A program made the translations under genes and the position numbers. From contig DASVEW010000024.1 of assembly GCA_036380355.1 (NCBI GenBank), positions 1 to 23,871 of the forward strand: a DNA stretch of 23,871 bases, written 5' to 3'. The stretch comes from JACDAN01 sp036380355 (lineage in GTDB: Bacteria > Actinomycetota > Thermoleophilia > Gaiellales > Gaiellaceae). The notes under the pieces are model-generated. The model had not been told where the DNA came from. It was given only the letters and a program-made list of their open reading frames with translations, and did no database searches. Position 1 is the stretch's first letter, and every line of letters starts with the position of its first letter. Below are positions 16,775 to 23,597 of the stretch, in pieces.

Positions 16775-17716
16775 TCAGGGGGCGGATTCCCGGCGGCGGG
16801 CGCGCCGGGCGAGCGGCCGGCCGACGAATCGCCGCGCGGCGCCGCGGGTCAGGCCTCGGAGGGTGAGCGTCGAGGGCAGATAGCCCTCGAGCGTCTCGCG
16901 CTCCTCCGCCGTCAGCTCCAGCTGGCCGGCGGCGACGTTCTCCTCGAGATGGCGGACCGAGCGCGTCCCGGGGATGGGGACGAGCACCGGCGACCGGTTG
17001 AGCAGCCAGGCGAGCGCGATCTGCGCCGGCGTCGCGGCCCGTCGCCGGGCGATCGTGGCCAGCTCGCCGCGTCGCTTCAGCAGTGCCGACTTCGCGAGCG
17101 GGAACCAGGCGAGGTACGCGATCCCCTGCTCCTCGCACGCCCGCAGGACCGGCTCGCTCCCGCGCTGGGCGAGGTTGTATCGGTTCTGCACCGACAGGAC
17201 AGGGACGACGGCCTGCGCGCGGGTGAGCGCCTCGACCCCGACGTTCGAGAGCCCGACGTGCCCGATCTTCCCCTCGTCCCGGAGCTCGGCCAGCGCCCCG
17301 ACGGACTCCTCGATCGGGACCCGCCGGTCGACCGTGTGGAGCTGGTAGAGGTCGATCCGGTCGAGCCTTAGGCGCCGCAGGCTCGCCTCGCACGCCGCGC
17401 GAAGGTGCTCCGGCCGCCCGTCGGCTCGCCACGACCACGGGCCGTCGCGGCAGTAGCCGCCCTTCGTCGCGACGACGAGGCCGTCCCGGTACGGATGCAG
17501 TGCGTCCGCCACGAGCCGCTCGCTCGTCTCGGGCCCGTAGGCGTCGGCGGTGTCGATCAGGTCGACGAGCTCGGCCGCGCGCCGCAGGACGGCGATCGCC
17601 CCCGCCCGGTCGCGCGGATCTCCCCAGACGCCGGGGCCGGTGAGGCCCATCGTCCCGAAGCCGACGCGGCGGATGCGAACGTCGCCGAGCGCAAGGAGCT
17701 CAGAGCCGCTCGTCAA
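16775..17716 (-). CDS. Aldo/keto reductase
   Basis: This 313-aa cytoplasmic NADPH-dependent oxidoreductase has a TIM-barrel fold. The catalytic tetrad is visible: D55 and Y60 in DTADAYG, K85 in VATKGGY and H127 in YQLHTVD. SNVGVEAL and IPGTRSVRHLEEN are the family's substrate-side and cofactor-binding segments. The best start is TTG 17714-17716, which begins shortly before the first beta strand and overlaps the end of the preceding small gene by 17 nt; no ATG or GTG fits better and no clear ribosome binding site is seen. A basic tail (RRFVGRPLARRARRR) extends past the usual end. The substrate is unknown, and nothing ties it to the lasso genes other than position. Confidence 0.9.
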   Translation of the reverse strand: MTSGSELLALGDVRIRRVGFGTMGLTGPGVWGDPRDRAGAIAVLRRAAELVDLIDTADAYGPETSERLVADALHPYRDGLVVATKGGYCRDGPWSWRADGRPEHLRAACEASLRRLRLDRIDLYQLHTVDRRVPIEESVGALAELRDEGKIGHVGLSNVGVEALTRAQAVVPVLSVQNRYNLAQRGSEPVLRACEEQGIAYLAWFPLAKSALLKRRGELATIARRRAATPAQIALAWLLNRSPVLVPIPGTRSVRHLEENVAAGQLELTAEERETLEGYLPSTLTLRGLTRGAARRFVGRPLARRARRRESAP

Positions 17717-17907
17717 CGAACGTGACGTCCGTCCGGTGCACGCTGACCGGCGCGTAGCCGGACTGCCGAAGCATGTCGACTGCCTCGATCATGCGGCCGA
17801 CGGACTCGACCTTGTGGATGTCGACGAGCAGGACGGCCGGATGGATCTCCTGGCTCGGCGGGGCTGCCGCTCGAGGCGAGCAGCGTCGCGAGCGAGATCT
17901 TCCCCAC
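17700..17907 (-). pseudogene. Small unrecognised gene with an apparent frameshift
   Basis: From GTG 17907 the first 18 codons read MGKISLATLLASSGSPAE with strongly GC-ending codons. The frame then turns into codons ending in A or T. At the same point the next frame becomes clean and reads EIHPAVLLVDIHKVESVG, then GRMIEAVDMLRQSGYAP, ending ...VTFVDERL with TGA at 17700-17702. The 208-nt span is one base more than 69 codons. The second frame has no ATG, GTG or TTG before its mid-protein Met. This is one roughly 68-aa gene broken by a single-base shift near 17846-17866, from sequencing error, decay or recoding. I do not recognise the family. It lies where recR often follows ybaB but does not resemble RecR. 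Confidence 0.55.
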
Positions 17908-17913
17908 GCGCTC

Positions 17914-18237
17914 TTACAGCCCCGGAAGCCCCAGCCCGCCGGCGAGCCCGCCGAGTCGCGACTGCGCCAGCTCGTTCGCGGAGCGCAGTGCCTCGTTGAC
18001 GGCGCCGACGATCATGTCCGCGAGCAGCTCCGGGTCCTCGGGGTCGATCGCCTCCGGAGAGATCTCGATGCTGACGAGCTCGGAAGCGCCGTTCGCGACG
18101 ACCTTCACGGCGCCCCCGCCCGCGGACGCCTCGACGGTCTCGTGCGCGAGCTCCTCCTGGACCCGGGCCATCTCGGCCTGCATCTGCTGAACCTGCTGCA
18201 TCATCTTGTTGATGTCCATGCCGCCGGGGCCGCTCAT
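17914..18237 (-). CDS. ybaB: YbaB/EbfC family nucleoid-associated protein
   Basis: This 107-aa protein is a small dimeric DNA-binding nucleoid protein. The family pattern is clear: an N-terminal helix INKMMQQVQQMQAEMARVQE, then a beta sheet with VKVVANGASELVSIEISPEA, DPELLADMIVGAVNEAL, and a Gly/Leu-rich tail. The start ATG 18235-18237 overlaps the dnaX stop as ATGA; an in-frame ATG six codons later (MDINK) is possible. The order dnaX then ybaB is conserved in many bacteria. The basis for its role is family membership only. Confidence 0.92.
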   Translation of the reverse strand: MSGPGGMDINKMMQQVQQMQAEMARVQEELAHETVEASAGGGAVKVVANGASELVSIEISPEAIDPEDPELLADMIVGAVNEALRSANELAQSRLGGLAGGLGLPGL

Positions 18238-19817
18238 TCCGGTGTGACCTCCCGCGCGTCGAAGGTGTTCTTGATCTCCTCCACGAGTTCCTCCTCGCTC
18301 AGCCGGCGCTCCTCGGGCTCGGTTTCCCCGTTCTCGCCGACCTCGAACGCGAGCGCGAAGCGGCGGCCCGTCACCTCGTAGAGCGCGTCGACCAGGAGCG
18401 TTGCGTTCTTCGGCTCCTCGGCGAGCTGGCGGTGGAACGAGGCCGCCGCCGGAAACTCGACCGTGAGCGTGTCGCCGGTGATCCCGGACGGATGGGCCTC
18501 GCGCAGCACGGACGCCGTCGGCACGGAGCGCTCCTCGACCGCCGGGATCACCGAGCGCTGCCAGGCCGCCCTGAGCTGGTCGAGCTCGAGCGGCGGGGGC
18601 GAGGGCGCCTCGGCGGAGGGCGGAGTGCTCTCCGGGTCGGGCGCAGGCACCTCGTGTCGGGCGACCGCGGCCACCGCGGGGCCGCGCTGCTCGAGCTGCT
18701 CGATTCGGAAGGAGAGCGACTCGCGGTCGAGATCCGCTCCCGGGCGCGTCACCTTGATCAGCGCGAGCTCCAGCGGGAGGCGGGGGTCACCGCCCTGGCG
18801 CATGTCGTCAACCGCGACCGCGAGGAGGTCACAGAGCCGGATCACGGTCGGGCCCGGCAGCTGGTTCGCCTGGGCCCGGAGACGGTCGCGGGTCTCCTCG
18901 GTCACCGGGAGCGAGTCGGGCACCTCGCCCATGTGCTGGACGAGCAGCAGGTGGCGCAGGTGCTCCAGGAGATCGGTCACGAGCCGGCCGAGATCCTGGC
19001 CCTGCTCGGCCAGGTCCTCGAGGAACTGGAGCGCGCCGGCCGTGTCCCTGTCGACCACGAGGTCGCAGAGCCGGAACAGGGCCTCCTCCTCGACGGCCCC
19101 GAGAAGCTGGAGCACCGACTGGACGGTGACCTGGTTGCCCGTCGCAGCGGCGAGCTGGTCGAGCGTGGACTCCGCGTCGCGGTAGGCGCCCCGCGCCCCT
19201 CGGGCGACGAGGGCGAGCGCCGCGTCGGGCGCGTCGATGCCCTCCGCGTCGGCGATCCGGCGCAGCTTCCGGACCAGGTCGGGCAGCCGGGGGCGCGAGA
19301 AGACGAAGGTCTGGCAGCGCGAGCGGACGGTCGGGAGCATCTTCGACACGTCGGTCGTGCAGAAGACGAAGACGAGGTGGGGCGGGGGCTCCTCGATCAG
19401 CTTCAGGAGCGCGTTGAAAGCGGCGTCCGTGAGCTGGTGCGCCTCGTCGAGGATGTAGACCTTGTAGCGGCCTTCCACCGGCTGCAGGACGACGCGCTCG
19501 CGGATCTCTCGGATGTCGTCGATCCCGCGCTGCGAGGCAGCGTCCATCTCGATCACGTCGAGCGAGGTGCCGGCCGCGATCGCGACGCACGAGTGGCAGG
19601 TGCCGTCGGGCGTCGCCGTCGGCCCGTGGGCGCAGTTGAGCGCCTTCGCGAGGATGCGGGCGAGCGACGTCTTGCCGGTTCCGCGGGGCCCCGCGAACAG
19701 GTACGCCTGCCGCACCTGGCCCGTCTCGATTGCGTTCCGCAGCGTGCGCACGACGGCCTCCTGGCCGACGACCTCGTCGAAGGTCTGCGGTCGGTATTTC
19801 CTATAGAGAGCAGTCAC
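18234..19817 (-). CDS. dnaX: DNA polymerase III subunits gamma and tau
   Basis: This 527-aa protein is the clamp-loader ATPase of the replisome. It starts TALYRKYRPQTFDEVVGQE. Walker A is GPRGTGKT at 43-50, the zinc-binding region has C62, C74 and C77, Walker B DEAH is at 124-127, and SRC with the arginine finger is at 166-168. Domain III reaches about residue 365. A shorter acidic and proline-containing tail with LDQLRAAWQRSVIPAVEE forms the tau-type C-terminus. The start is GTG 19815-19817. I see no slippery A-rich stretch of the E. coli kind that would make a separate gamma form. It is preceded on the same strand by the SRP RNA gene and followed by ybaB. Confidence 0.97.
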   Translation of the reverse strand: MTALYRKYRPQTFDEVVGQEAVVRTLRNAIETGQVRQAYLFAGPRGTGKTSLARILAKALNCAHGPTATPDGTCHSCVAIAAGTSLDVIEMDAASQRGIDDIREIRERVVLQPVEGRYKVYILDEAHQLTDAAFNALLKLIEEPPPHLVFVFCTTDVSKMLPTVRSRCQTFVFSRPRLPDLVRKLRRIADAEGIDAPDAALALVARGARGAYRDAESTLDQLAAATGNQVTVQSVLQLLGAVEEEALFRLCDLVVDRDTAGALQFLEDLAEQGQDLGRLVTDLLEHLRHLLLVQHMGEVPDSLPVTEETRDRLRAQANQLPGPTVIRLCDLLAVAVDDMRQGGDPRLPLELALIKVTRPGADLDRESLSFRIEQLEQRGPAVAAVARHEVPAPDPESTPPSAEAPSPPPLELDQLRAAWQRSVIPAVEERSVPTASVLREAHPSGITGDTLTVEFPAAASFHRQLAEEPKNATLLVDALYEVTGRRFALAFEVGENGETEPEERRLSEEELVEEIKNTFDAREVTPE

Positions 19818-19849
19818 GACGCCTACCCGCGATTAGATCAAACCGCTGA

Positions 19850-19870
19850 GGAGCGGGCTTTGCCCGCTCC
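19850..19870. repeat. Perfect hairpin upstream of dnaX
   Basis: The arms GGAGCGGGC and GCCCGCTCC (9 bp) close a TTT loop. It lies 33 nt upstream of the dnaX start. It may be a terminator for SRP transcription or a control hairpin for dnaX. Confidence 0.45.
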
Positions 19871-19918
19871 TTCACCGAGGCACTTCGTGGAGGAAGCGCG
19901 CTGCGCTCGGCCGCCGCG

Positions 19919-19936
19919 CGGCGCCGAAAGGCGCCG
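19919..19936. repeat. GAAA-capped hairpin between SRP RNA and dnaX
   Basis: The arms CGGCGCC and GGCGCCG (7 bp) close a GAAA tetraloop. This is the second of three palindromes packed into the 176-nt gap 19818-19993, which holds no gene. Confidence 0.4.
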
Positions 19937-19951
19937 CCCGGCTTCATCCGG

Positions 19952-19979
19952 TCGCGCAAAGTCGTGAGACTTTGCGCGA
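19952..19979 (-). terminator. Hairpin terminator after the SRP RNA
   Basis: The arms TCGCGCAAAGTC and GACTTTGCGCGA (12 bp, perfect) surround a GTGA loop. It begins 15 nt beyond the predicted 3' end of the SRP RNA on the minus strand. A T tract is missing, as is usual in high-GC genomes. Confidence 0.6.
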
Positions 19980-19993
19980 AACGAGCGAAGCAA

Positions 19994-20274
19994 GTGCCCG
20001 GCCGCGCACCCAACGTCGAGGGCGAGTTCGAGCCGGTGCGTCGGGCGAGAGCTCGAGTCAGGCGGTTCCGCGGCACCTGCGAGGCACTCCTTAGCGCTGC
20101 TTCCTCCCGGACCTGACGCGGTTCGGAGACTCCCAGTGCGCGGGACCTGACCGTCAACGCTCGCACCCGATGCCCGTGTCTCGGACGCGACCCCCTCGGG
20201 AGGGGATTCAGCCCCGCTAGAGCGGATTGCGGGTTCAGGGAACCGCTAGCTCCCCACTTAGCGCGGCCGGGCAC
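19994..20274 (-). ncRNA. ffs: Signal recognition particle RNA, large bacterial type with Alu domain
   Basis: This RNA of about 281 nt is the scaffold of the signal recognition particle, which targets nascent membrane and secreted proteins. The ends pair perfectly (5' GTGCCCGGCCGCGC with 3' GCGCGGCCGGGCAC). Near the 5' side the Alu domain reads GGGGAGCTAGCGGTTCCCTG and later CCGCAATCCGCTCTAGCGG. The S-domain signature GAACCGCGTCAGGTCCGGG followed by AGGAAGCAGCGCTAAGG lies at about 20087-20123. This is the Bacillus-like long form and not the about 100-nt 4.5S form. TACCAT (20280-20285, minus) lies 6 nt before the 5' end and may be the -10. Ends are set from the closing stem and could differ by a few bases. 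Confidence 0.92.
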
Positions 20275-20291
20275 GCGACATGGTAGCTCCG

Positions 20292-20330
20292 GGAGGGCTT
20301 GGCGACGAGTGGCGTTCCGCCAAGCCCTCC
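20292..20330. repeat. 13-bp inverted-repeat hairpin, short relative of the 22174-22342 element
   Basis: GGAGGGCTTGGCG and CGCCAAGCCCTCC pair perfectly around a 13-nt loop. The hairpin directly abuts the TAA stop (20331-20333) of the minus-strand LuxR-type regulator and may end its transcript. The same arm sequence forms the ends of the longer element at 22174-22342, where it again sits on a stop codon. Confidence 0.7.
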
Positions 20331-21029
20331 TTAGGCGGAGATCGAGGAGGCCCCGGGCGACTGCTGGGAGAGGAGGCCGTTCAGCTGCGCCCAGCGGCTG
20401 GCCTCGGTGCGATTGGAGACGCCGAGCTTGCGATAGATGTTCGACAGGTGGAACTTCACCGTCTGCTCGGTCACCCAGAGCATCCGGGCGAGCTGCGAGT
20501 TCGAGTGGCCCTCGGCGACCAGGCGGAGGATCTCGAGCTCGCGGCGCGTGAGGCCGCCGGGGCTCTCCGAGCCCCCGGACGGCGCCGAGGCGGGTGTCGC
20601 ACCGGCGATCGGCCGAGGCCCTCCGGCGAGGTAGACGGAGTGGTCGAAGGCCTGGCGCACGGCCGACGCGACGTCGTCCGGGTGCGCCGTCTTGACGACG
20701 TAGGCCGCCGCGCCGGCGGCGAGGGCGGCGTCGATGTGGGCCGTGTCGTGGTGCGTCGAGAGGACGATCGCACGCAGCGACGGCGCGAGCGTCTTCGCCC
20801 GGCGCATGACCTCGAACCCGTCGGGCTCGCCCGCCGGTGTCTCGAGCTCGAGCGTCAGGAGCTGCGGCTGGGCACGCTCGATCGTGGCCAGGGCCTCGCT
20901 CGAGGACGACGTCTTCAGGACGACAGTCGCCCCGATTCGCTCCAGGACCATCTCGACCGCGTCGAGCCAGATCGGGTGGGGATCCAGGACGACCGCGTCG
21001 AGGGGATCGATTGTCTTGTTTATGTCCAT
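20331..21029 (-). CDS. NarL/LuxR-type response regulator with degenerate receiver (Glu at the phosphorylation site)
   Basis: This 232-aa predicted transcription factor has an N-terminal receiver domain (about 10-130), a linker rich in Pro, Ala, Ser and Gly (138-158) and a LuxR-type helix-turn-helix (159-215, LTRRELEILRLVAEG, then TVKFHLSNIYRKLGV). In the receiver the phosphorylatable Asp is replaced: the strand reads LLTLELETPAG, placing Glu 61 at that site. The first acidic pair is reduced to one Asp (D16). The switch Ser 91 and Lys 113 remain. Such a protein probably acts without phosphorylation, and Glu may mimic the active state. Start ATG 21027-21029, with a good promoter upstream. No histidine kinase gene is adjacent. 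Confidence 0.9.
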   Translation of the reverse strand: MDINKTIDPLDAVVLDPHPIWLDAVEMVLERIGATVVLKTSSSSEALATIERAQPQLLTLELETPAGEPDGFEVMRRAKTLAPSLRAIVLSTHHDTAHIDAALAAGAAAYVVKTAHPDDVASAVRQAFDHSVYLAGGPRPIAGATPASAPSGGSESPGGLTRRELEILRLVAEGHSNSQLARMLWVTEQTVKFHLSNIYRKLGVSNRTEASRWAQLNGLLSQQSPGASSISA

Positions 21030-21051
21030 GGCCGCAGTAGGACTGTTGAAA

Positions 21052-21080
21052 GCTATAGGTCAGGATTCCGCATTTTTCAA
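21052..21080 (-). promoter_or_regulatory. Sigma-70-type promoter of the LuxR-type regulator
   Basis: On the minus strand TTGAAA (21075-21080) and TATAGC (21052-21057) are 17 nt apart, close to consensus for the housekeeping sigma factor. The predicted transcript start is about 16 nt before ATG 21029. No clear Shine-Dalgarno sequence is seen. The surrounding bases are AT-richer than anywhere nearby. Confidence 0.7.
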
Positions 21081-21207
21081 GGGGTCCCCGTGTGTCGGAG
21101 TGGAGGATCGGCACGCTTTTCAGAGCTCCGTCCCTCCACTTCCGGCTAGGAAAGGGCGTTTCTCAGCCTGGACTAGGCAGCAGGCCGAGGCGCGGTAAGG
21201 TCCCGGT

Positions 21208-21627
21208 ATGCCCTCTTCGCCGTCATCTGGGAGGGCCGTCCGGGTCCTCCTCGCCGATGATCACAAGCTCTTCGCGGAGTCGTTGATGACGGTGCTGTCG
21301 GAGGACGAGCGGGTGGAGGTCGTCGGCATCGCCGAAAACGGCGAGGAGGCGGTCAGACTCGCGGCCGAGCTGCAGCCCGACGTGATCCTCATGGACCTGA
21401 AGATGCCGGTCATGGACGGGCTCGAGGCGACACGCAAGATCCGCGAGACGGGCCTGCCCGTCCAGATCCTCCTGCTCACGGGCACCGACACGCCGTTCGG
21501 CGCGAAGGACGCGGCCGAGGCCGGGGCCACGGCGTTCCTGCGCAAGGAGCGAGGCGTGGAGGAGCTCCGGCACGTGTTCCTCGAGGTGGCGTCGCTCGCC
21601 GCCGTCCTCGGAACGCCCTCGCGGTAG
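21208..21627 (+). CDS. Single-domain response regulator (receiver only)
   Basis: This 139-aa receiver domain has no output domain. All key residues are intact: acidic pair D17 and D18, phosphoacceptor D63 in VILMDLKMPVMDG, switch T91 in LLLTGTD and K113 in FLRKE. It most resembles NarL-type receivers. The last 20 residues contain no helix-turn-helix, and the TAG stop is clean. ATG 21208 has AAGG at 21197-21200 with 7-nt spacing. It is transcribed away from the degenerate LuxR-type regulator with about 180 nt between them, and ends 3 nt from the stop of the convergent DUF4115-like gene. It could act through protein contacts or as a phosphate sink; its kinase is not in this window. Confidence 0.9.
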   Translation: MPSSPSSGRAVRVLLADDHKLFAESLMTVLSEDERVEVVGIAENGEEAVRLAAELQPDVILMDLKMPVMDGLEATRKIRETGLPVQILLLTGTDTPFGAKDAAEAGATAFLRKERGVEELRHVFLEVASLAAVLGTPSR

Positions 21628-21630
21628 CGC

Positions 21631-22104
21631 CTACGCGTCCGGGAGCAGCAGCTCGACGGTTCCGTGGGGAACCGTCGACGGGCGTCCGTTGATCTCGAGG
21701 TCGACGTTGCTCGACGCGCCCAGCCGCAGCCAGAGCCTGGGCCGGTTGAAGCGCAGAGAGCTCCCGCTGGCGAGCGTGCCGGCGTAGAGCATCTCGCCGG
21801 TGGACGAGCCGGCGCGCACCTCGACCCAGCAGTCGCCGCGGCTCGCGGTCAGGACGAGGGTGACCCCTGTGGTCGTCTGGGTCGGTCGCTTCGTCTCCCG
21901 CTTCTCCGCGATCGCCTCGTTGCTCGGCCGCTCCGCGGGGAGCGCGAGGGCAGGCTCCTCCGGCGGCTCGGTCACTGCCGGTGCCGACTCGGGGGGCGGC
22001 GAGGACTCCTCGTCGACGAGGCCGCCGGTCCACGCCAGCATGTTGAGCGCCAGGAGCACGAGCAGCAGGGTGGCAAGCAGGCCCAAGCCCAGTCGACGAA
22101 GCAC
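21631..22104 (-). CDS. Membrane-anchored protein with RodZ-like DUF4115 domain
   Basis: This 157-aa protein has an N-terminal membrane helix (residues ~5-27, LGLGLLATLLLVLLALNMLA), an acidic Pro/Glu-rich linker (30-75) and a beta domain (about 79-155) that matches the extracytoplasmic DUF4115 domain of RodZ-like proteins: LVLTASRGDCWVEVR, then LYAGTLASGSSLRF and LRLGASSNVDLEINGRP. The cytoplasmic helix-turn-helix of true RodZ is absent. The start is GTG 22102-22104 with GAGG just upstream. A role in the cell envelope is likely but the partner is unknown. Confidence 0.8.
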   Translation of the reverse strand: MLRRLGLGLLATLLLVLLALNMLAWTGGLVDEESSPPPESAPAVTEPPEEPALALPAERPSNEAIAEKRETKRPTQTTTGVTLVLTASRGDCWVEVRAGSSTGEMLYAGTLASGSSLRFNRPRLWLRLGASSNVDLEINGRPSTVPHGTVELLLPDA

Positions 22105-22149
22105 TGCACCTCACATTGTTTGCCGTCTCCGCCCGAATTCAAGGCGGGA

Positions 22150-22171
22150 AGCCGCTCCCCTGCGAGCGGCT
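22150..22171. repeat. 8-bp hairpin beside the inverted-repeat element
   Basis: AGCCGCTC and GAGCGGCT pair around a 6-nt loop. It ends three bases before the left end of the 22174-22342 element and lies upstream of the DUF4115-like gene. It may be part of the element's flank or a terminator for the proline-rich gene. Confidence 0.35.
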
Positions 22172-22173
22172 CC

Positions 22174-22342
22174 TAGGAGGGCTTGGTGGAACGTCGCTCG
22201 TTGCAGGGGTGCGATGGCCGTTCCGAGGCAAGGACGCAGGGAGCGTTCGTATCGGATGAGATACGGGCGCGACTGAGGACGCAGCCTCGGGGCGGCCAGC
22301 GCGGCCCTGCGGCACAGCGCTGCGTTTCGCCAAGCCCTCCTA
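22174..22342. mobile_element. MITE-like 169-bp element with 20-bp terminal inverted repeats
   Basis: The left end TAGGAGGGCTTGGTGGAACG and the right end CGTTTCGCCAAGCCCTCCTA are inverted copies with two mismatches, and each is bounded by TA. Inside are nested palindromes: CCGAGGC (22223-22229) with GCCTCGG (22284-22290), and GTATC (22249-22253) with GATAC (22260-22264). No credible gene lies inside. The right-hand TA supplies part of the stop codon of the proline-rich gene. Arms match the short hairpin at 20292-20330. A non-autonomous transposon remnant or a family of terminator-like intergenic repeats are both possible. Confidence 0.55.
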
Positions 22343-23446
22343 AGTGGCGTGCGGCCTGCGCATGAAGCGGACGACGTAGACGAGCAGCGCCAGCGCAGAG
22401 AGGGCAAGCAGGATCAGGGCGGCGGCCCCGAAGAGCCAGTGTGGCGAGCCCGAGGCTACCGGGACGTCCGGTCTCGGCAGTGCGTCCGGGATCCTCCTCA
22501 GCCGCTCGGTCACCGCGGGCAGGACGCCCGTGTCCTCCTTCCTCCGGTCGGCCGAAGCCGGCCCGCCGGCGCTCCCCGACCGCGCTGCGCCGGCCGTCCC
22601 GCCGTCGCCTTCGCCGCTGGCGAAGGCACCGAGCAGCGAGGCGAAGACCTCGGGCGCCGCCTCGCGAGTGGGGCAGACGAAGCCGTCGCCGCTGCGTTCG
22701 CCGAGCACGACGACCACGGGCCGGCTGGGCGCCCGTCCACGGGTTCTCGCGGTGATCCGGTAGGTGCCGTGCGGCAGCGTTCGCCGCCCGACCCGGCCGG
22801 CGAAACGCACATGGTTCACGCCGCGCTCGCCGCGGACGCTGAACCTGCCCGCCACGCGACACGACGGCGCCGGGCCGCGGACGACGAAGACGACGCGAGT
22901 CGGAGCGTCGAGCACGAACGTGATCCGGGCGACGCGCTTGCGCCGGCCCTGCCTCGTCTCGCGAACCGGCCGCGCCCGGATGCCGGTCACGCGTGCGCGG
23001 CGAGTGGGACTCGACGCGGGGCGCCGGCGCCTGTCCGAGCCGGCGAAGCCGTAGCCGGTCGCCGGTGTGCCTGCAGTGCCGGGCGCACCGGGGCTCGAAG
23101 AGCCGGGCGACCCAGGCGTTCCGGAGCCACCGGAGCCGGGGCCCGACCCCGAGGAGCCCGAGGCACCGGAGCCCGGCAAGCCGGGTGCCGCCGGTACGGG
23201 CGGCGGGGGTGGGACGGCGGGCGGCGGCGGCGGAGGCGGAGGGGGCACGGTCACCGGCGGTGGCGGAGGGAGGGGCGGCGGAGGCGGCGGCGTCACCGTC
23301 GTTGTCGGGAGGGGGAGGGAGACGGTCGGGAGCGAGACCGTCGGCAGCCCGACCTCGCCGAGCGCCTGCGCCGTGAGCACACCGGTCAGCGCACCCGCAA
23401 CGGCGAGCACCGCGCCGACCACCACAGTTCTGACGTTCCGCCGCAT
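22340..23446 (-). CDS. Proline-rich envelope protein with N- and C-terminal membrane segments
   Basis: This 368-aa protein has an N-terminal signal or anchor (residues ~7-30, VVVGAVLAVAGALTGVLTA), a polyproline region (about 46-90), a Gly/Ser/Pro stretch to about 135, a folded beta-like region (about 150-260) with two Cys (SCRVAG and FVCPTRE) that could form a disulfide, a low-complexity linker, and a C-terminal helix (about 335-360) followed by RFMRRPHAT. The layout suggests a cell-wall-spanning protein exposed outside the membrane, possibly held at both ends. ATG 23444-23446 is the start. The family is not recognised, and no enzymatic motif is seen. The stop TAG overlaps the end of the inverted-repeat element. 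Confidence 0.78.
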   Translation of the reverse strand: MRRNVRTVVVGAVLAVAGALTGVLTAQALGEVGLPTVSLPTVSLPLPTTTVTPPPPPPLPPPPPVTVPPPPPPPPPAVPPPPPVPAAPGLPGSGASGSSGSGPGSGGSGTPGSPGSSSPGAPGTAGTPATGYGFAGSDRRRRPASSPTRRARVTGIRARPVRETRQGRRKRVARITFVLDAPTRVVFVVRGPAPSCRVAGRFSVRGERGVNHVRFAGRVGRRTLPHGTYRITARTRGRAPSRPVVVVLGERSGDGFVCPTREAAPEVFASLLGAFASGEGDGGTAGAARSGSAGGPASADRRKEDTGVLPAVTERLRRIPDALPRPDVPVASGSPHWLFGAAALILLALSALALLVYVVRFMRRPHAT

Positions 23447-23508
23447 CGTCTCTCTAGAAGACGCAACGGCGAACGAGCCCTTGCGGTTACGCGCTACTGT
23501 GGGCGCTC

Positions 23509-23580
23509 GGGCGTGTAGCTCAGCGGGAGAGCGCCCGCTTCACACGCGGGAGGTCACTGGTTCGATCCCAGTCACGCCCA
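23509..23580 (+). tRNA. tRNA-Val (anticodon CAC)
   Basis: This 72-nt cloverleaf has acceptor GGGCGTG pairing with CACGCCC (23573-23579), D arm with AGCTCAGCGGGAGAGC, anticodon stem CCCGC/GCGGG with loop TTCACAC, and TTCGATCC in the T loop. The anticodon CAC reads GTG. The discriminator is A23580 and no CCA is encoded (TCG follows). A TACTGT at 23495-23500 could be its -10, without a good -35. Confidence 0.96.
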
Positions 23581-23597
23581 TCGCGCAGCCATTGTCG

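Noticed and set aside
17700..17907. Truncated recR after ybaB
   Set aside because: Neither frame shows RecR zinc-finger or Toprim motifs; only the position suggested it.
18432..19967. Long plus-strand open frame antisense to dnaX
   Set aside because: Glu/Arg/Val-rich translation without motifs, while the minus strand gives a full DnaX with all catalytic motifs.
22111..22407. A roughly 98-codon minus-strand frame across the inverted-repeat element
   Set aside because: Composition is Arg/Ala-rich, it spans the palindromes and it overlaps the end of the proline-rich gene in another frame.
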